A stretch of 24,923 nt of DNA from JAFGED01 sp964551295 (lineage in GTDB: Bacteria > Chloroflexota > Anaerolineae > B4-G1). Positions 7,742 to 14,899 of this stretch are shown piece by piece. A program made the position numbers and the translations under genes. The stretch lies in contig CAZKDJ010000045.1 in assembly GCA_964551295.1 (NCBI GenBank), positions 1-24,923 on the forward strand, written 5' to 3'. The stretch's first letter is position 1. Every line of letters begins with the position of its first letter. Under the pieces are notes generated by a model that made no database searches, had not been told where the DNA came from, and was given only the letters and a program-made list of their open reading frames with translations.

Positions 7742-8799
7742 TGGACAAGGTACAATTGCTACTGGCTGACGACCACGCCGTCGTGCGTGCTGGGATTCGC
7801 AATGCGTTGCAGGGATTGCCAAATCTAGAAATCGCTGCGGAGGCGGGTAGTGGTCCGGAGCTTTTTGCCGCTCTGGAAGAGACGCGCCCTGATTGCCTGC
7901 TGATCGACGTGACCATGCCTGATTTCGAGCCAATCGCTGCCATCCGCCGGATTCGTTCGAGTTATCCTGCGATGAAGATTCTCGTCATCAGTGCCTACGA
8001 TGACGACGTCTATGTACAGGGATTGCTGGGAGCCGGAGTTGATGGTTATCACCTGAAGGATCAATCTCTCAGCGATCTACAATTGGCAGTGCAGCGTGTG
8101 CTAGCTGGCGAGAAGTGGGTATCGAGCCGGTTGCTTGACAAGTTATTCAGGCACACTGAGTCGCTCTACGTCGGTCCGGGTCTGACCTCTCGCCAGCAGG
8201 AAATCCTCGAGTTGCTGCAACAGGGTCTCGATAATCAGACCATTGCTCGGCGACTGGGCCTGAGCGTCAAGACGATCGAGAAACATCTCACGGCCCTTTA
8301 CCGGAAACTCGACGTCCAAAGCCGCTTGGAGGATGTCCAGTACGTCGTGCAACCCCCCGAGCTCTTTGTCATATCCGGGAAAACCGTCGCTCAGACCTCG
8401 CCGTCTACGGACAGCCTCACTCGCAAGCAGATCTCTGTCCTGCTGGTGGACGATAATGCGCCCTATCGTCATCGCATGCGTCGCATGATCGGCAAGATAT
8501 ACCCACAGGCGACGCTCTACGAGGCCAAGGATACTGAGGAGGCTCTTAGCTTGGTGCAGCACGTCGTGCCTCAATTGGCCTTCGTAGACGTGGTGTTGGG
8601 CGATCAGAGCGGCATTCAGTGTACCCGGCGTATGAAGACCTCGTTGCCCCAGATCACAATCATCTTGATCGGCGCCTATCCCGACCGGGAGTTTCACCAG
8701 CAAGGGCTCGAGGCGGGCGCGGTGGCTTTTCTCGACAAGAAGGATCTAGATGCTGCTACGTTGTGCCAGATCATTGAAGATGTCGCCGCGAACGGTTGA
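7741..8799 (+). CDS. Response regulator with receiver-LuxR HTH-receiver architecture
   Basis: Cytoplasmic two-component regulator of 352 residues. Residues 1-120 form a NarL-type receiver with acidic pocket D10/D11, phospho-acceptor D56, switch S84 and K106. Residues 147-200 are a LuxR/NarL DNA-binding domain (LTSRQQEILELLQQGLDNQ, then IARRLGLSVKTIEKHL). After a Ser/Thr-rich linker a second receiver occupies about 231-345, with D237/D238, acceptor D283 and K333, but Gly311 where Thr/Ser normally stands. NarL proteins usually stop after the HTH, so the C-terminal receiver is an unusual addition. No histidine kinase is present in the window. Position after the sugar operon hints at, but does not prove, a role in its control. 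It has its own promoter. Confidence 0.92.
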   Translation: MDKVQLLLADDHAVVRAGIRNALQGLPNLEIAAEAGSGPELFAALEETRPDCLLIDVTMPDFEPIAAIRRIRSSYPAMKILVISAYDDDVYVQGLLGAGVDGYHLKDQSLSDLQLAVQRVLAGEKWVSSRLLDKLFRHTESLYVGPGLTSRQQEILELLQQGLDNQTIARRLGLSVKTIEKHLTALYRKLDVQSRLEDVQYVVQPPELFVISGKTVAQTSPSTDSLTRKQISVLLVDDNAPYRHRMRRMIGKIYPQATLYEAKDTEEALSLVQHVVPQLAFVDVVLGDQSGIQCTRRMKTSLPQITIILIGAYPDREFHQQGLEAGAVAFLDKKDLDAATLCQIIEDVAANG

Positions 8800-8865
8800 A
8801 CTCGTGGGCTACTCGTTCCATCCACAGAGTTTGGTAGAATTTAGCTTGAAACGCGGTGACTGCTC

Positions 8866-8963
8866 ACCCTCCCGCAGGTTTTGGTGCAACTTTTAGGCCG
8901 AAAGTACACCGCAATACCTGAGTTGGCCTGTTTTGCGGTCACTTTTCGAACCTGCGGGAGGGT
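8866..8963. repeat. Inverted-repeat element (REP/MITE-like)
   Basis: Perfect 15-bp terminal inverted repeats (8866-8880 and 8949-8963, ACCCTCCCGCAGGTT and its complement) enclose a second imperfect pair (8900-8914 and 8933-8947, GAAAGTACACCGCAA against TTGCGGTCACTTTTC). The single strand could fold into one long stem with a 19-base bulge. It carries no coding capacity and abuts a broken gene on its right side. Mobile origin is an inference. Confidence 0.75.
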
Positions 8964-9317
8964 AGGCTGAGACGTGGAGCAGCAGATTGGACCACAGTGC
9001 TACCTCGCCCACCTTGCCGTTTAATAGCACATACACCCACCCGGCAATGGTGATCTCTGTCATGAATGTCGTGAGGATGCTCCCTACCATGGTCGCCAGC
9101 GCAGCGGGCAACGACCCAAACAAAAGGAGGGTAACAAAGCTGGCAGCCGAGGACATGGAGAAAGCCACTTGCGGCACAAGGCCGATACTGGTGGTCAACT
9201 CGGCAATGATGACCAAGAGGATGAAGGGCAGAGGATGTCTGGCAAAGATGCCGGGAGACTTGTCAGGGACCAAAAGAGAAGGGCGATTCCTATTGTGGCG
9301 AAGATCGTCAACATGGA
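8964..9317 (-). pseudogene. Decayed membrane-sensor gene fragment
   Basis: On the minus strand a hydrophobic reading frame (about 9273 down to 8964) contains helices such as PFILLVIIAELTTSIGL and FVTLLLFGSLPAALATMVG. These resemble the multi-helix N-terminal sensory regions of some HD-GYP or GGDEF proteins. There is no good start. Just upstream the hydrophobic reading continues in another frame (LTIFATIGIALLFWSL, about 9308-9261), which points to a frameshift. Downstream the frame runs into the inverted repeat at 8963 and loses its character. No catalytic domain follows. It sits directly after the beta-glucuronidase stop. I am confident that it is a remnant of a membrane protein and unsure of the parent family. 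Confidence 0.5.
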
Positions 9318-11066
9318 TTATTCAGCCCTGGAAGGCGCGCCCCAGATTTTCCGCAAACGATGGGCCGCCAGTTTGGGCCGCCGATCGCGTGTGAACACTC
9401 CTTTCAGGTTCAAACTGCCCACTCGCCGTACGCCCTGCGCAGTCTTGAAATCGCACATGTTCCAGACATGTTCGCCGACTATGTAGGGTTTGCTGCGCAA
9501 AACTTCACTGTATCGCTCTATCATATCCGCCTGATACTCCTCGCTGAACATGTCGGGTGGCTGGGCATGATGACCGGGCACGGTATCGGCCCCATACTCG
9601 GTCAGAATGAGGGGCTTTTTGAACTTGGCGTACATCGCCTCAAGCTCGGCTTCCAATTGTGCACAGCCCGTGTCAAGTTGGCCTGATTCAGTGTACCACC
9701 CGTAGTAGCGGTTAAGACACATCAGGTCGCAAAACTCGAAAGATTCTTCGGCAGTGCCCATATAGCTGACCAGGGTTGTGGGACGTGTGGGGTCAAGCGA
9801 TTTGCACAGATCATATAGATTATGGAGGAACGGCTTGGCTGCCGGCACCGATGAATGTGGCTCGTTGGCCAGGCTCCACACGATCACACTGGGGTGATTC
9901 TTGTCGCGGGCAACCAACTCGCTGATGTATTGACGACACAACTGCAACCGACGGTCCAGGCCTTCCTGTGCAAAGAACAGCCCCACCGCCGGCGTCTCGT
10001 CAATTACCAGAAATCCCAAACGGTCGGCCAAATCCATCATTTGCTCTGAGTAGGGATAATGCGTGGTGCGGAACGAGTTGGCTCCTACCCACTTCATCAA
10101 AGCGTAATCCTTTATGATCACCGCAGGTAGATAGCCGCGGCCCGTCACTGGGAAATCCTCGTGACGGCCAAAGCCTTGCAGGTAAACGGGCTGGCCGTTG
10201 AGCAGTAAGGCGTTGCCCTCCACTTTGATCTCGCGGATGCCGATGGGCAGCGTGTAGCGATCGTAGGTTGTGCCCCGTCGAATTAGCTCTACCGTCAAAT
10301 CGTACAGGTGCGGCGAGTTGGGCGACCACAGGGTTACGTCGGGTACATCCAGCACGATTTCGGCCGCGTCACCAGAAGCCCGGGTTTCGGCCTGTATCCC
10401 GGTACCGCCCAGCGAGAAACGCGCCGTGGTCACGTCTGCCCCGCTCAGGTCGGCTTTGACGTGCATGCGCCCGGGCAATTCGGTCACGACGGTCAGTTCG
10501 ATGATCGCCTCCGATGGTGTGGCGGTCAGCAAGACGGGCCGGTGGAGGCCGCAGTAGGGAAAAAAGTCAAACGAGGTGGGCGGGAAATTCTGGTGCTGGT
10601 CCAAGAACATGTGCTTCCGGTCAGGTGGGACGTTGCCCGGCGGCACGCGGTCGGGTGCCAGCTCACCCTCGACCCGCACCACCAGCACGTTATGCTCCGG
10701 CTGGACGTGCGGCGCGAGATCGAACGAAAAGGGCAAGTGTCCCCCCTCGTGCTCGCCCAGGCGTGCGCCGTTGAGCCACACCTCGGCCAGGTAGTTGACC
10801 GAGCCGAAACGCAGGCCGATGCGCTGCCGGGCCGCGTCCCAGCCCCACGGCAGATCGAAGTGGGTTTGATACCAAGTTTCCCCTAAATAATCGCGCCACT
10901 CGGCGAACTGATCGTTCCAACTGGCCGGCACGGCCACGGGACGACCACCGCTAAAGCCCTCGGCCCAACCGGCCTGTCGGCCCTGGTCCCCGGGGTCGAA
11001 TCTCAGCTCCCAAAATCCTGCAAGATCGACAAACTGCCGAAACGGATTTGATCGTGGATACAGCAT
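9318..11066 (-). CDS. uidA: Beta-glucuronidase, glycoside hydrolase family 2
   Basis: Retaining exo-hydrolase that releases terminal beta-D-glucuronate. I start at the ATG at 11066 (582 residues) with GGAG a few bases upstream; an upstream in-frame extension is Arg/Pro-rich and not conserved. The order is sugar-binding domain (about 10-180), immunoglobulin-like domain (180-275) and TIM barrel (275-575). The acid/base is E402 in NEP and the nucleophile E490 in LTEYG. Strong glucuronidase marks are GFGRHEDFPVTGRG, LNRYYGWYTESG, and the carboxylate-binding N-x-K pair N553/K555 in LNLKGVFTRDRRPK. These separate it from beta-galactosidases. There is no signal peptide, so it acts in the cytoplasm on imported substrate. 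It is the last intact gene of the CUT1 operon, 40 bases after the permease stop. Confidence 0.93.
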   Translation of the reverse strand: MLYPRSNPFRQFVDLAGFWELRFDPGDQGRQAGWAEGFSGGRPVAVPASWNDQFAEWRDYLGETWYQTHFDLPWGWDAARQRIGLRFGSVNYLAEVWLNGARLGEHEGGHLPFSFDLAPHVQPEHNVLVVRVEGELAPDRVPPGNVPPDRKHMFLDQHQNFPPTSFDFFPYCGLHRPVLLTATPSEAIIELTVVTELPGRMHVKADLSGADVTTARFSLGGTGIQAETRASGDAAEIVLDVPDVTLWSPNSPHLYDLTVELIRRGTTYDRYTLPIGIREIKVEGNALLLNGQPVYLQGFGRHEDFPVTGRGYLPAVIIKDYALMKWVGANSFRTTHYPYSEQMMDLADRLGFLVIDETPAVGLFFAQEGLDRRLQLCRQYISELVARDKNHPSVIVWSLANEPHSSVPAAKPFLHNLYDLCKSLDPTRPTTLVSYMGTAEESFEFCDLMCLNRYYGWYTESGQLDTGCAQLEAELEAMYAKFKKPLILTEYGADTVPGHHAQPPDMFSEEYQADMIERYSEVLRSKPYIVGEHVWNMCDFKTAQGVRRVGSLNLKGVFTRDRRPKLAAHRLRKIWGAPSRAE

Positions 11067-11106
11067 GGTCGTCTCCGAATTCTTCGGGTCGGCGGGGCCG
11101 ACCCGC

Positions 11107-11985
11107 CTAGCCCTTGATCCCCGTGGACGCGACGCCTTCGACAAAGAACCGCTGGAAAGTGAGAAAGAGAATCGTCACGGGTATCAGCGATACCAGCGAT
11201 GCTGCCATGATCAGGGCGTAATTGGCGGAATACTGCATGATGAACATGCGCAGGCCCAGCTGGATGGTTTTGAGGGCCTGGGAGTTCAAATAGATCAGCG
11301 GCCCCATAAAGTCGTTCCACACAAAGACGGCGGTAAAGATGGTCAGCGTCGCCAGTGCGGGCTGTGAGAGCGGAAGCATGATGCGAAAGTAAATGCCGTA
11401 TTCACTCAGTCCATCAATGCGCGCCGCATCGATGATGTCGTTGGGGATGCTGATAAAGAACTGGCGCATCAAAAAGACGCCAAACGCCGAAAAGGCCTGC
11501 AACAGGATCAATGACGTATGCGTATCGACCAGGTCCAGTCTGCGCATCATGATGAATTGCGGCACCATATAGGACTGCCAGGGGATCGCAATGCTGGCAA
11601 TGTAGGCGAGAAAGATCGTGTCTCTGCCCTTGAACTGGAGCTTGGCAAAGGCGTAGCCGGCAAAGCTGCTCGTAAAGAGCTGGAGCAGCGTGATAATGAC
11701 CGTCAGCTTGGCGGTGTTGGCGAAAAAGGTCAGGAAAGGAATTCGTGTCCAAATCTTGACATAGTTGCTCCACTGCGGCTCCGCGGGAATCCACTGAATC
11801 GGGAAGCGAAAGACGTCCTTGTCTAGCTTGAGCGAGGCAGAGAGCATCCACAGGAAGGGCAGCAACATGGTGACCGCCAACGCACTTAAGAGAACATAGA
11901 TGATGGTCTTGCCAAGCCCAACCCTGAATCGATAGAACACGAGTCCGTTCTCCCTACGATCGGTCTGTTTTGATGAGCTGCGCAC
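11107..11985 (-). CDS. CUT1-family sugar ABC transporter permease (MalG-like)
   Basis: Inner-membrane permease of 292 residues with six predicted helices. The EAA loop at about residues 186-210 (DAARIDGLSEYGIYFRIMLP) docks onto the ATPase. The start is a GTG with GGGGAGAT upstream, 18 bases after the stop of the partner permease. It belongs to the binding-protein-dependent (MalG/UgpE/LacG) group that imports di- and oligosaccharides. No ATP-binding subunit is encoded nearby; such systems often share one MsmX-type ATPase. The neighbouring glucuronidase and the GH88 enzyme indicate uronic-acid-containing oligosaccharides as cargo, which is an inference. Confidence 0.95.
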   Translation of the reverse strand: MRSSSKQTDRRENGLVFYRFRVGLGKTIIYVLLSALAVTMLLPFLWMLSASLKLDKDVFRFPIQWIPAEPQWSNYVKIWTRIPFLTFFANTAKLTVIITLLQLFTSSFAGYAFAKLQFKGRDTIFLAYIASIAIPWQSYMVPQFIMMRRLDLVDTHTSLILLQAFSAFGVFLMRQFFISIPNDIIDAARIDGLSEYGIYFRIMLPLSQPALATLTIFTAVFVWNDFMGPLIYLNSQALKTIQLGLRMFIMQYSANYALIMAASLVSLIPVTILFLTFQRFFVEGVASTGIKG

Positions 11986-12003
11986 TTCAGTATCTCCCCG
12001 CGC

Positions 12004-12894
12004 TTACATGTAGCTGACCCAGCGCTTTTCCATGCGGAACTGGACAATGGTGATGATCAAGACGATCAAAAACAGCACCATCGCTATTGCGCTGGAGTAG
12101 CCAAATCTGAACTCTTTGAATGCCGTGTTGTAGGTGTGAATCACCAACACGTTGGTTGCGCGCCCCGGACCGCCGCCGGTCATGACCATGAGCAGGTCAA
12201 AGACCTTGAAGGACGCGATGATGAGCATGATGCTGACAAAGAAGGTCGCGGGGGTCAGCATGGGCAAGGTGACGTAGCGAAATCTCTGCCAGGCGTTCGC
12301 GCCATCAATCTCGGCTGCCTCGTAGAGATATGAGGGGATGCCCTGCAGAGCGGCAAGGTAAATCACCATGTAATACCCCATCCCCTTCCAGATACTGGCC
12401 ATGATGACGGTGGGCATCGCCCAGTCCACGGATGCGGTCCAGCGGGGTGGATTCTCCACGCCCAATGCCACCAGCAGCTGATTGACGGGTCCCATCGCCG
12501 GATTGAAGAGCATGTTCCAGACAACGGCAACCGCGACCAGAGACGCCACATAGGGAAAGAAGAAGGTGGTGCGGAAGAGATTCCTCCCGCGCAGGGGCTG
12601 GTTGAGAAGCAAGGCCAGCCCGAGCGACGAGACCATCGTCAGGGGCACCGTCCCGACGACATAGTAGAAGGTGTTGCTCAGGGCGATGCGGAAGGTCGTA
12701 TCGTGGGACATGCGCGTAAAGTTGTCCACCCCGGCCCAGGTGACCACGTTTGCCCCATCCCAGTTCATGAACGCGAGCGCGAGGGAAAAGACCATCGGAA
12801 CCAGCGTGAACAGCGCGAAGCCGAGCAAATTGGGGAGGATGAAGGAGTAGGCGATCAGGTTTTGTTTGAGCGTTTTTCGCCGCGCGTTGCTCAT
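12004..12894 (-). CDS. CUT1-family sugar ABC transporter permease (MalF-like)
   Basis: A 296-residue permease with six helices, beginning with a short basic N-terminus and a first helix (YSFILPNLLGFALFTLVPMV) typical of LacF/UgpA/MsmF proteins. The EAA loop is at about residues 192-216 (YEAAEIDGANAWQRFRYVTLP). The ATG has GGAGA six bases upstream. It forms the heterodimeric channel with the next gene. It is separated from the binding-protein gene by 316 bases that hold hairpins and a likely extra promoter, so its level may differ from that of the binding protein. Confidence 0.95.
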   Translation of the reverse strand: MSNARRKTLKQNLIAYSFILPNLLGFALFTLVPMVFSLALAFMNWDGANVVTWAGVDNFTRMSHDTTFRIALSNTFYYVVGTVPLTMVSSLGLALLLNQPLRGRNLFRTTFFFPYVASLVAVAVVWNMLFNPAMGPVNQLLVALGVENPPRWTASVDWAMPTVIMASIWKGMGYYMVIYLAALQGIPSYLYEAAEIDGANAWQRFRYVTLPMLTPATFFVSIMLIIASFKVFDLLMVMTGGGPGRATNVLVIHTYNTAFKEFRFGYSSAIAMVLFLIVLIITIVQFRMEKRWVSYM

Positions 12895-12930
12895 ATTTCT
12901 CCTCGGGGTTTGAGTTGCATGCCGTTCACA

Positions 12931-12959
12931 AGTCTACAGACAACCGTTCGATCTGTCAA
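12931..12959 (-). promoter_or_regulatory. Candidate internal promoter for the CUT1 permeases
   Basis: On the minus strand a perfect TTGACA (12959-12954) is followed after 17 bases by TAGACT (12936-12931), four of six matches to the -10 consensus. Transcription would start near 12925, about 30 bases before the ATG of the first permease. Confidence 0.45.
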
Positions 12960-12978
12960 GACGACTCTAATAAAAGTA

Positions 12979-13164
12979 CGTGCTTCGGCACAGACGGCGC
13001 CTCACTTGATGTTGCCGAAATCCCGAACTAGTTCGGGCGCGCCCTATGGAGCAGCCTAGACGCCTCATCCTTTCAGCAGCTCCGTCGTCGTGCCTGGCGG
13101 GGAAGTCCCGCTTGCACGTCGGGACTTCCCCGCAGTTATTGCGCTTCAGCGGGCTTTAGCCCGC
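12979..13164. repeat. Cluster of palindromes and hairpins between binding-protein and permease genes
   Basis: The 316-base gap holds several perfect inverted repeats: GTGC-TTCG-GCAC (12980-12991), a 16-bp palindrome CCCGAACTAGTTCGGG (13022-13037), the overlapping GGGCGCGCCC (13035-13044), a 14-bp stem with a 9-base loop (13097-13110 and 13120-13133), and GCGGGC-TTTA-GCCCGC (13149-13164). None is followed by a U-run on the coding strand. The last two look like dispersed extragenic palindromes; in the transcript they could shield the binding-protein message. Confidence 0.75.
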
Positions 13165-13210
13165 ACTACGAACAGATTATTCTTCTACAGGTTCTAACGC
13201 CAGTCTTGTA

Positions 13211-14569
13211 CTATTCCGCCAGTGCTTCGGAGATGCGGCTCGTCATTTCCGCAATCCCCTCGTCTACAGAGACGGATCCCGTCATGATCAGGTCGTGTTC
13301 CTCGTTCAGGATCTGTTCGACCGCGCCCACCTTGGGGTGCATGGGCAGCTCGAGGCGCACGGTCGTGGTCTGCAATGCCTCGGTGGCTCCGGGTGGAACT
13401 CCCTCGAGGGAGGAAAAGACTTCGAGTATCTCCGCATTGCGCATGGCAGGGAGATTGCCGGTAGCTGCCAGGGCTTTGGCTCCTTCGGGACCGCCGTAGA
13501 ATTTGATAAAGTCCCAGGCGGCGTCCTTGTTCTTCGAGTTCGCGTTGATGGCCAGGGAGGTCAGCGTGCCGGCGGTCGTTCCGGGCTCGACCCCTTCGGG
13601 GTGAGGGTACTTGACCACGTCCCAATTGAAGTCGATCTCACCCTCGTTCTTGGCCGCGATCAGCGAGCCGATGAACCAGGAGCCCATGGGGAGCATGGCG
13701 ATCTGTTCGTTCTTAAAGACGCCCGAGTAGTGGATGCTGCCGGCCTTCAACGAACCATAGTCCATGATGATGCCGTCGTTCTGCATCCCCACGACCATGT
13801 CGTACATCGGCTTCATAAAGCTATAGTCTGTGGCGATGACCGTGTTCTTGCCATCCTGCACCGTTCCCAGTTGGACGGTCGAGCGCCAGGTGTGAAAGTG
13901 GGCGCCATAGACCTTGTCGGCGCCGCTGCCGCTGGTCACCTGGCGCGCTACTTGGTCGAACTCCTCCCACGTCATGTCGTTCGTGGGGTAGTCGACGCCG
14001 GCCGCGTCAAAGAGGTCCTTGTTGTAGTAAAGGATCCAGATGTCGCTGCGGAACGGCAGCGCATAGATCGAGCCCTCGAACGTCAGCTCTTCGGCCGCGC
14101 CGCTATAGACGCTCAGGTCGATCTTGTCCGCCTCGATGTAGCCTTCCAGCGGTATAATCTGATTCCGAGTCAGCATCGCGGAATAGCCGGGGATATCCTT
14201 GACCGTGATGATATCCGTCTCGTCGCCGCCCGAGAGCATGATGTTGACCTTGTCCTGGTACTCGGCCGAGGAGATATCGAGCAGTTCTACGTGGACGTCG
14301 GGATTCTGGGCCTCGTAGGCGTCGACCACGGCCTGCCAGTACGGCGTGGTGCTGATATCCCAAGCCGTCATCGTGAGCGTGGTGGGCTCTGCTACTTCCT
14401 CGGTGGGCGCGTCGGTGGGTTCGGCCTCGGTTGGCTCGGCCGCGGCCTCGGTTGGCTCGGCCGCGGGGGCTTCGCCCGGTTCGGACGGCTCCGGGGTTGA
14501 GGGGCAGCACGCTGCCAAGGCCAGCGACAACAAGACGAGAATAGTTAGAAGCGTACGTGAGCGTTTCAT
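13211..14569 (-). CDS. CUT1-family sugar-binding lipoprotein
   Basis: Extracellular solute-binding protein, family 1, 452 residues. The signal peptide ends in LALAAC with the lipidated Cys at residue 21, followed by Cys-Pro and a tether of about 40 residues built of repeated Glu-Pro-Thr-Glu/Ala units. The mature domain starts near TLTMTAWDIS; DETDIITVKDIP and WILYYNKDLFDAAGVDYP are characteristic of oligosaccharide-binding members. The ATG has AGGAGG seven bases upstream. It is the first gene of the minus-strand operon and is driven by a perfect-consensus promoter. Substrate is inferred from neighbours to be glucuronate-containing oligosaccharides. The repetitive linker gives strong codon bias, so its antisense frame is also open. 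Confidence 0.93.
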   Translation of the reverse strand: MKRSRTLLTILVLLSLALAACCPSTPEPSEPGEAPAAEPTEAAAEPTEAEPTDAPTEEVAEPTTLTMTAWDISTTPYWQAVVDAYEAQNPDVHVELLDISSAEYQDKVNIMLSGGDETDIITVKDIPGYSAMLTRNQIIPLEGYIEADKIDLSVYSGAAEELTFEGSIYALPFRSDIWILYYNKDLFDAAGVDYPTNDMTWEEFDQVARQVTSGSGADKVYGAHFHTWRSTVQLGTVQDGKNTVIATDYSFMKPMYDMVVGMQNDGIIMDYGSLKAGSIHYSGVFKNEQIAMLPMGSWFIGSLIAAKNEGEIDFNWDVVKYPHPEGVEPGTTAGTLTSLAINANSKNKDAAWDFIKFYGGPEGAKALAATGNLPAMRNAEILEVFSSLEGVPPGATEALQTTTVRLELPMHPKVGAVEQILNEEHDLIMTGSVSVDEGIAEMTSRISEALAE

Positions 14570-14614
14570 CAGATTCCTCCTATATCTAGACTAAGTGGAT
14601 GATAGGCGCTTTTC

Positions 14615-14624
14615 AAGCTAGCTT
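14615..14624. promoter_or_regulatory. Small palindrome in the binding-protein leader
   Basis: AAGCTAGCTT is a perfect 10-bp palindrome about 45 bases before the ATG at 14569, flanked on both sides by TTTCAA-type sequence. It could be an accessory operator of the LacI-family regulator. The evidence is weak. Confidence 0.2.
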
Positions 14625-14752
14625 TCAACATGAGGGGGATAGCCTCCGGCACGAGATCAAGAATCCTGATACCTCCTGTCAAAACAACATGGATAATCTG
14701 TTAGTTGGACAGAGTGATTATCGTAGCACATAGAGATTGCATGGTAAGCAAT

Positions 14753-14794
14753 GTAAGAATTATACACTCTTTCTCTTAATTTGTCAATTCTTAC
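14753..14794 (-). promoter_or_regulatory. Consensus promoter of the CUT1 operon inside an inverted repeat
   Basis: On the minus strand TTGACA (14787-14782), a 17-base spacer and TATAAT (14764-14759) match the sigma-70 consensus at all twelve positions. Nine-base inverted repeats GTAAGAATT (14753-14761) and AATTCTTAC (14786-14794) overlap the two boxes, and similarity continues outward (AGCAA). This layout suits a repressor that occludes both elements. Predicted start near 14752, giving a leader of about 180 bases. Confidence 0.8.
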
Positions 14795-14832
14795 TTGCTT
14801 TATTACGAAAATTACAGTATAATTTACTGTAA
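14795..14832 (+). promoter_or_regulatory. Distal lacI promoter with palindromic operator over the -10 box
   Basis: TTGCTT (14795-14800) and TATAAT (14818-14823) are 17 bases apart. A perfect inverted repeat, TTACAGTA (14812-14819) and TACTGTAA (14825-14832) with a five-base centre, covers the -10 box. This would allow autoregulation. It lacks the central CG of classical LacI operators, so the binding protein is uncertain. Confidence 0.65.
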
Positions 14833-14839
14833 CGATTTT

Positions 14840-14868
14840 TTGATATTGCGCAAGAACTGGAGTATAAT
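14840..14868 (+). promoter_or_regulatory. Proximal lacI promoter
   Basis: TTGATA (14840-14845) and TATAAT (14863-14868) with a 17-base spacer form a second strong promoter just downstream of the palindrome. Transcription would start near 14875, leaving a leader of about 25 bases that contains AGGAGA before the ATG at 14900. Confidence 0.65.
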
Positions 14869-14899
14869 TTCCTTCTACGATCCTTTAGGAGAAAACCAG

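Noticed and set aside
9318..11066. Beta-galactosidase as the identity of the GH2 enzyme
   Set aside because: The N-x-K uronate-binding pair, NRYYGWY and HEDFPVTGRG motifs are those of beta-glucuronidase.
13097..13164. CRISPR-like array between the CUT1 genes
   Set aside because: The inverted repeats differ from one another and there are no direct repeats with regular spacers.
13295..14500. Plus-strand open frame of about 400 codons opposite the CUT1 binding protein
   Set aside because: Antisense shadow caused by the biased codons and the Glu-Pro-Thr linker; no domain is recognisable and no ribosome-binding site is present.
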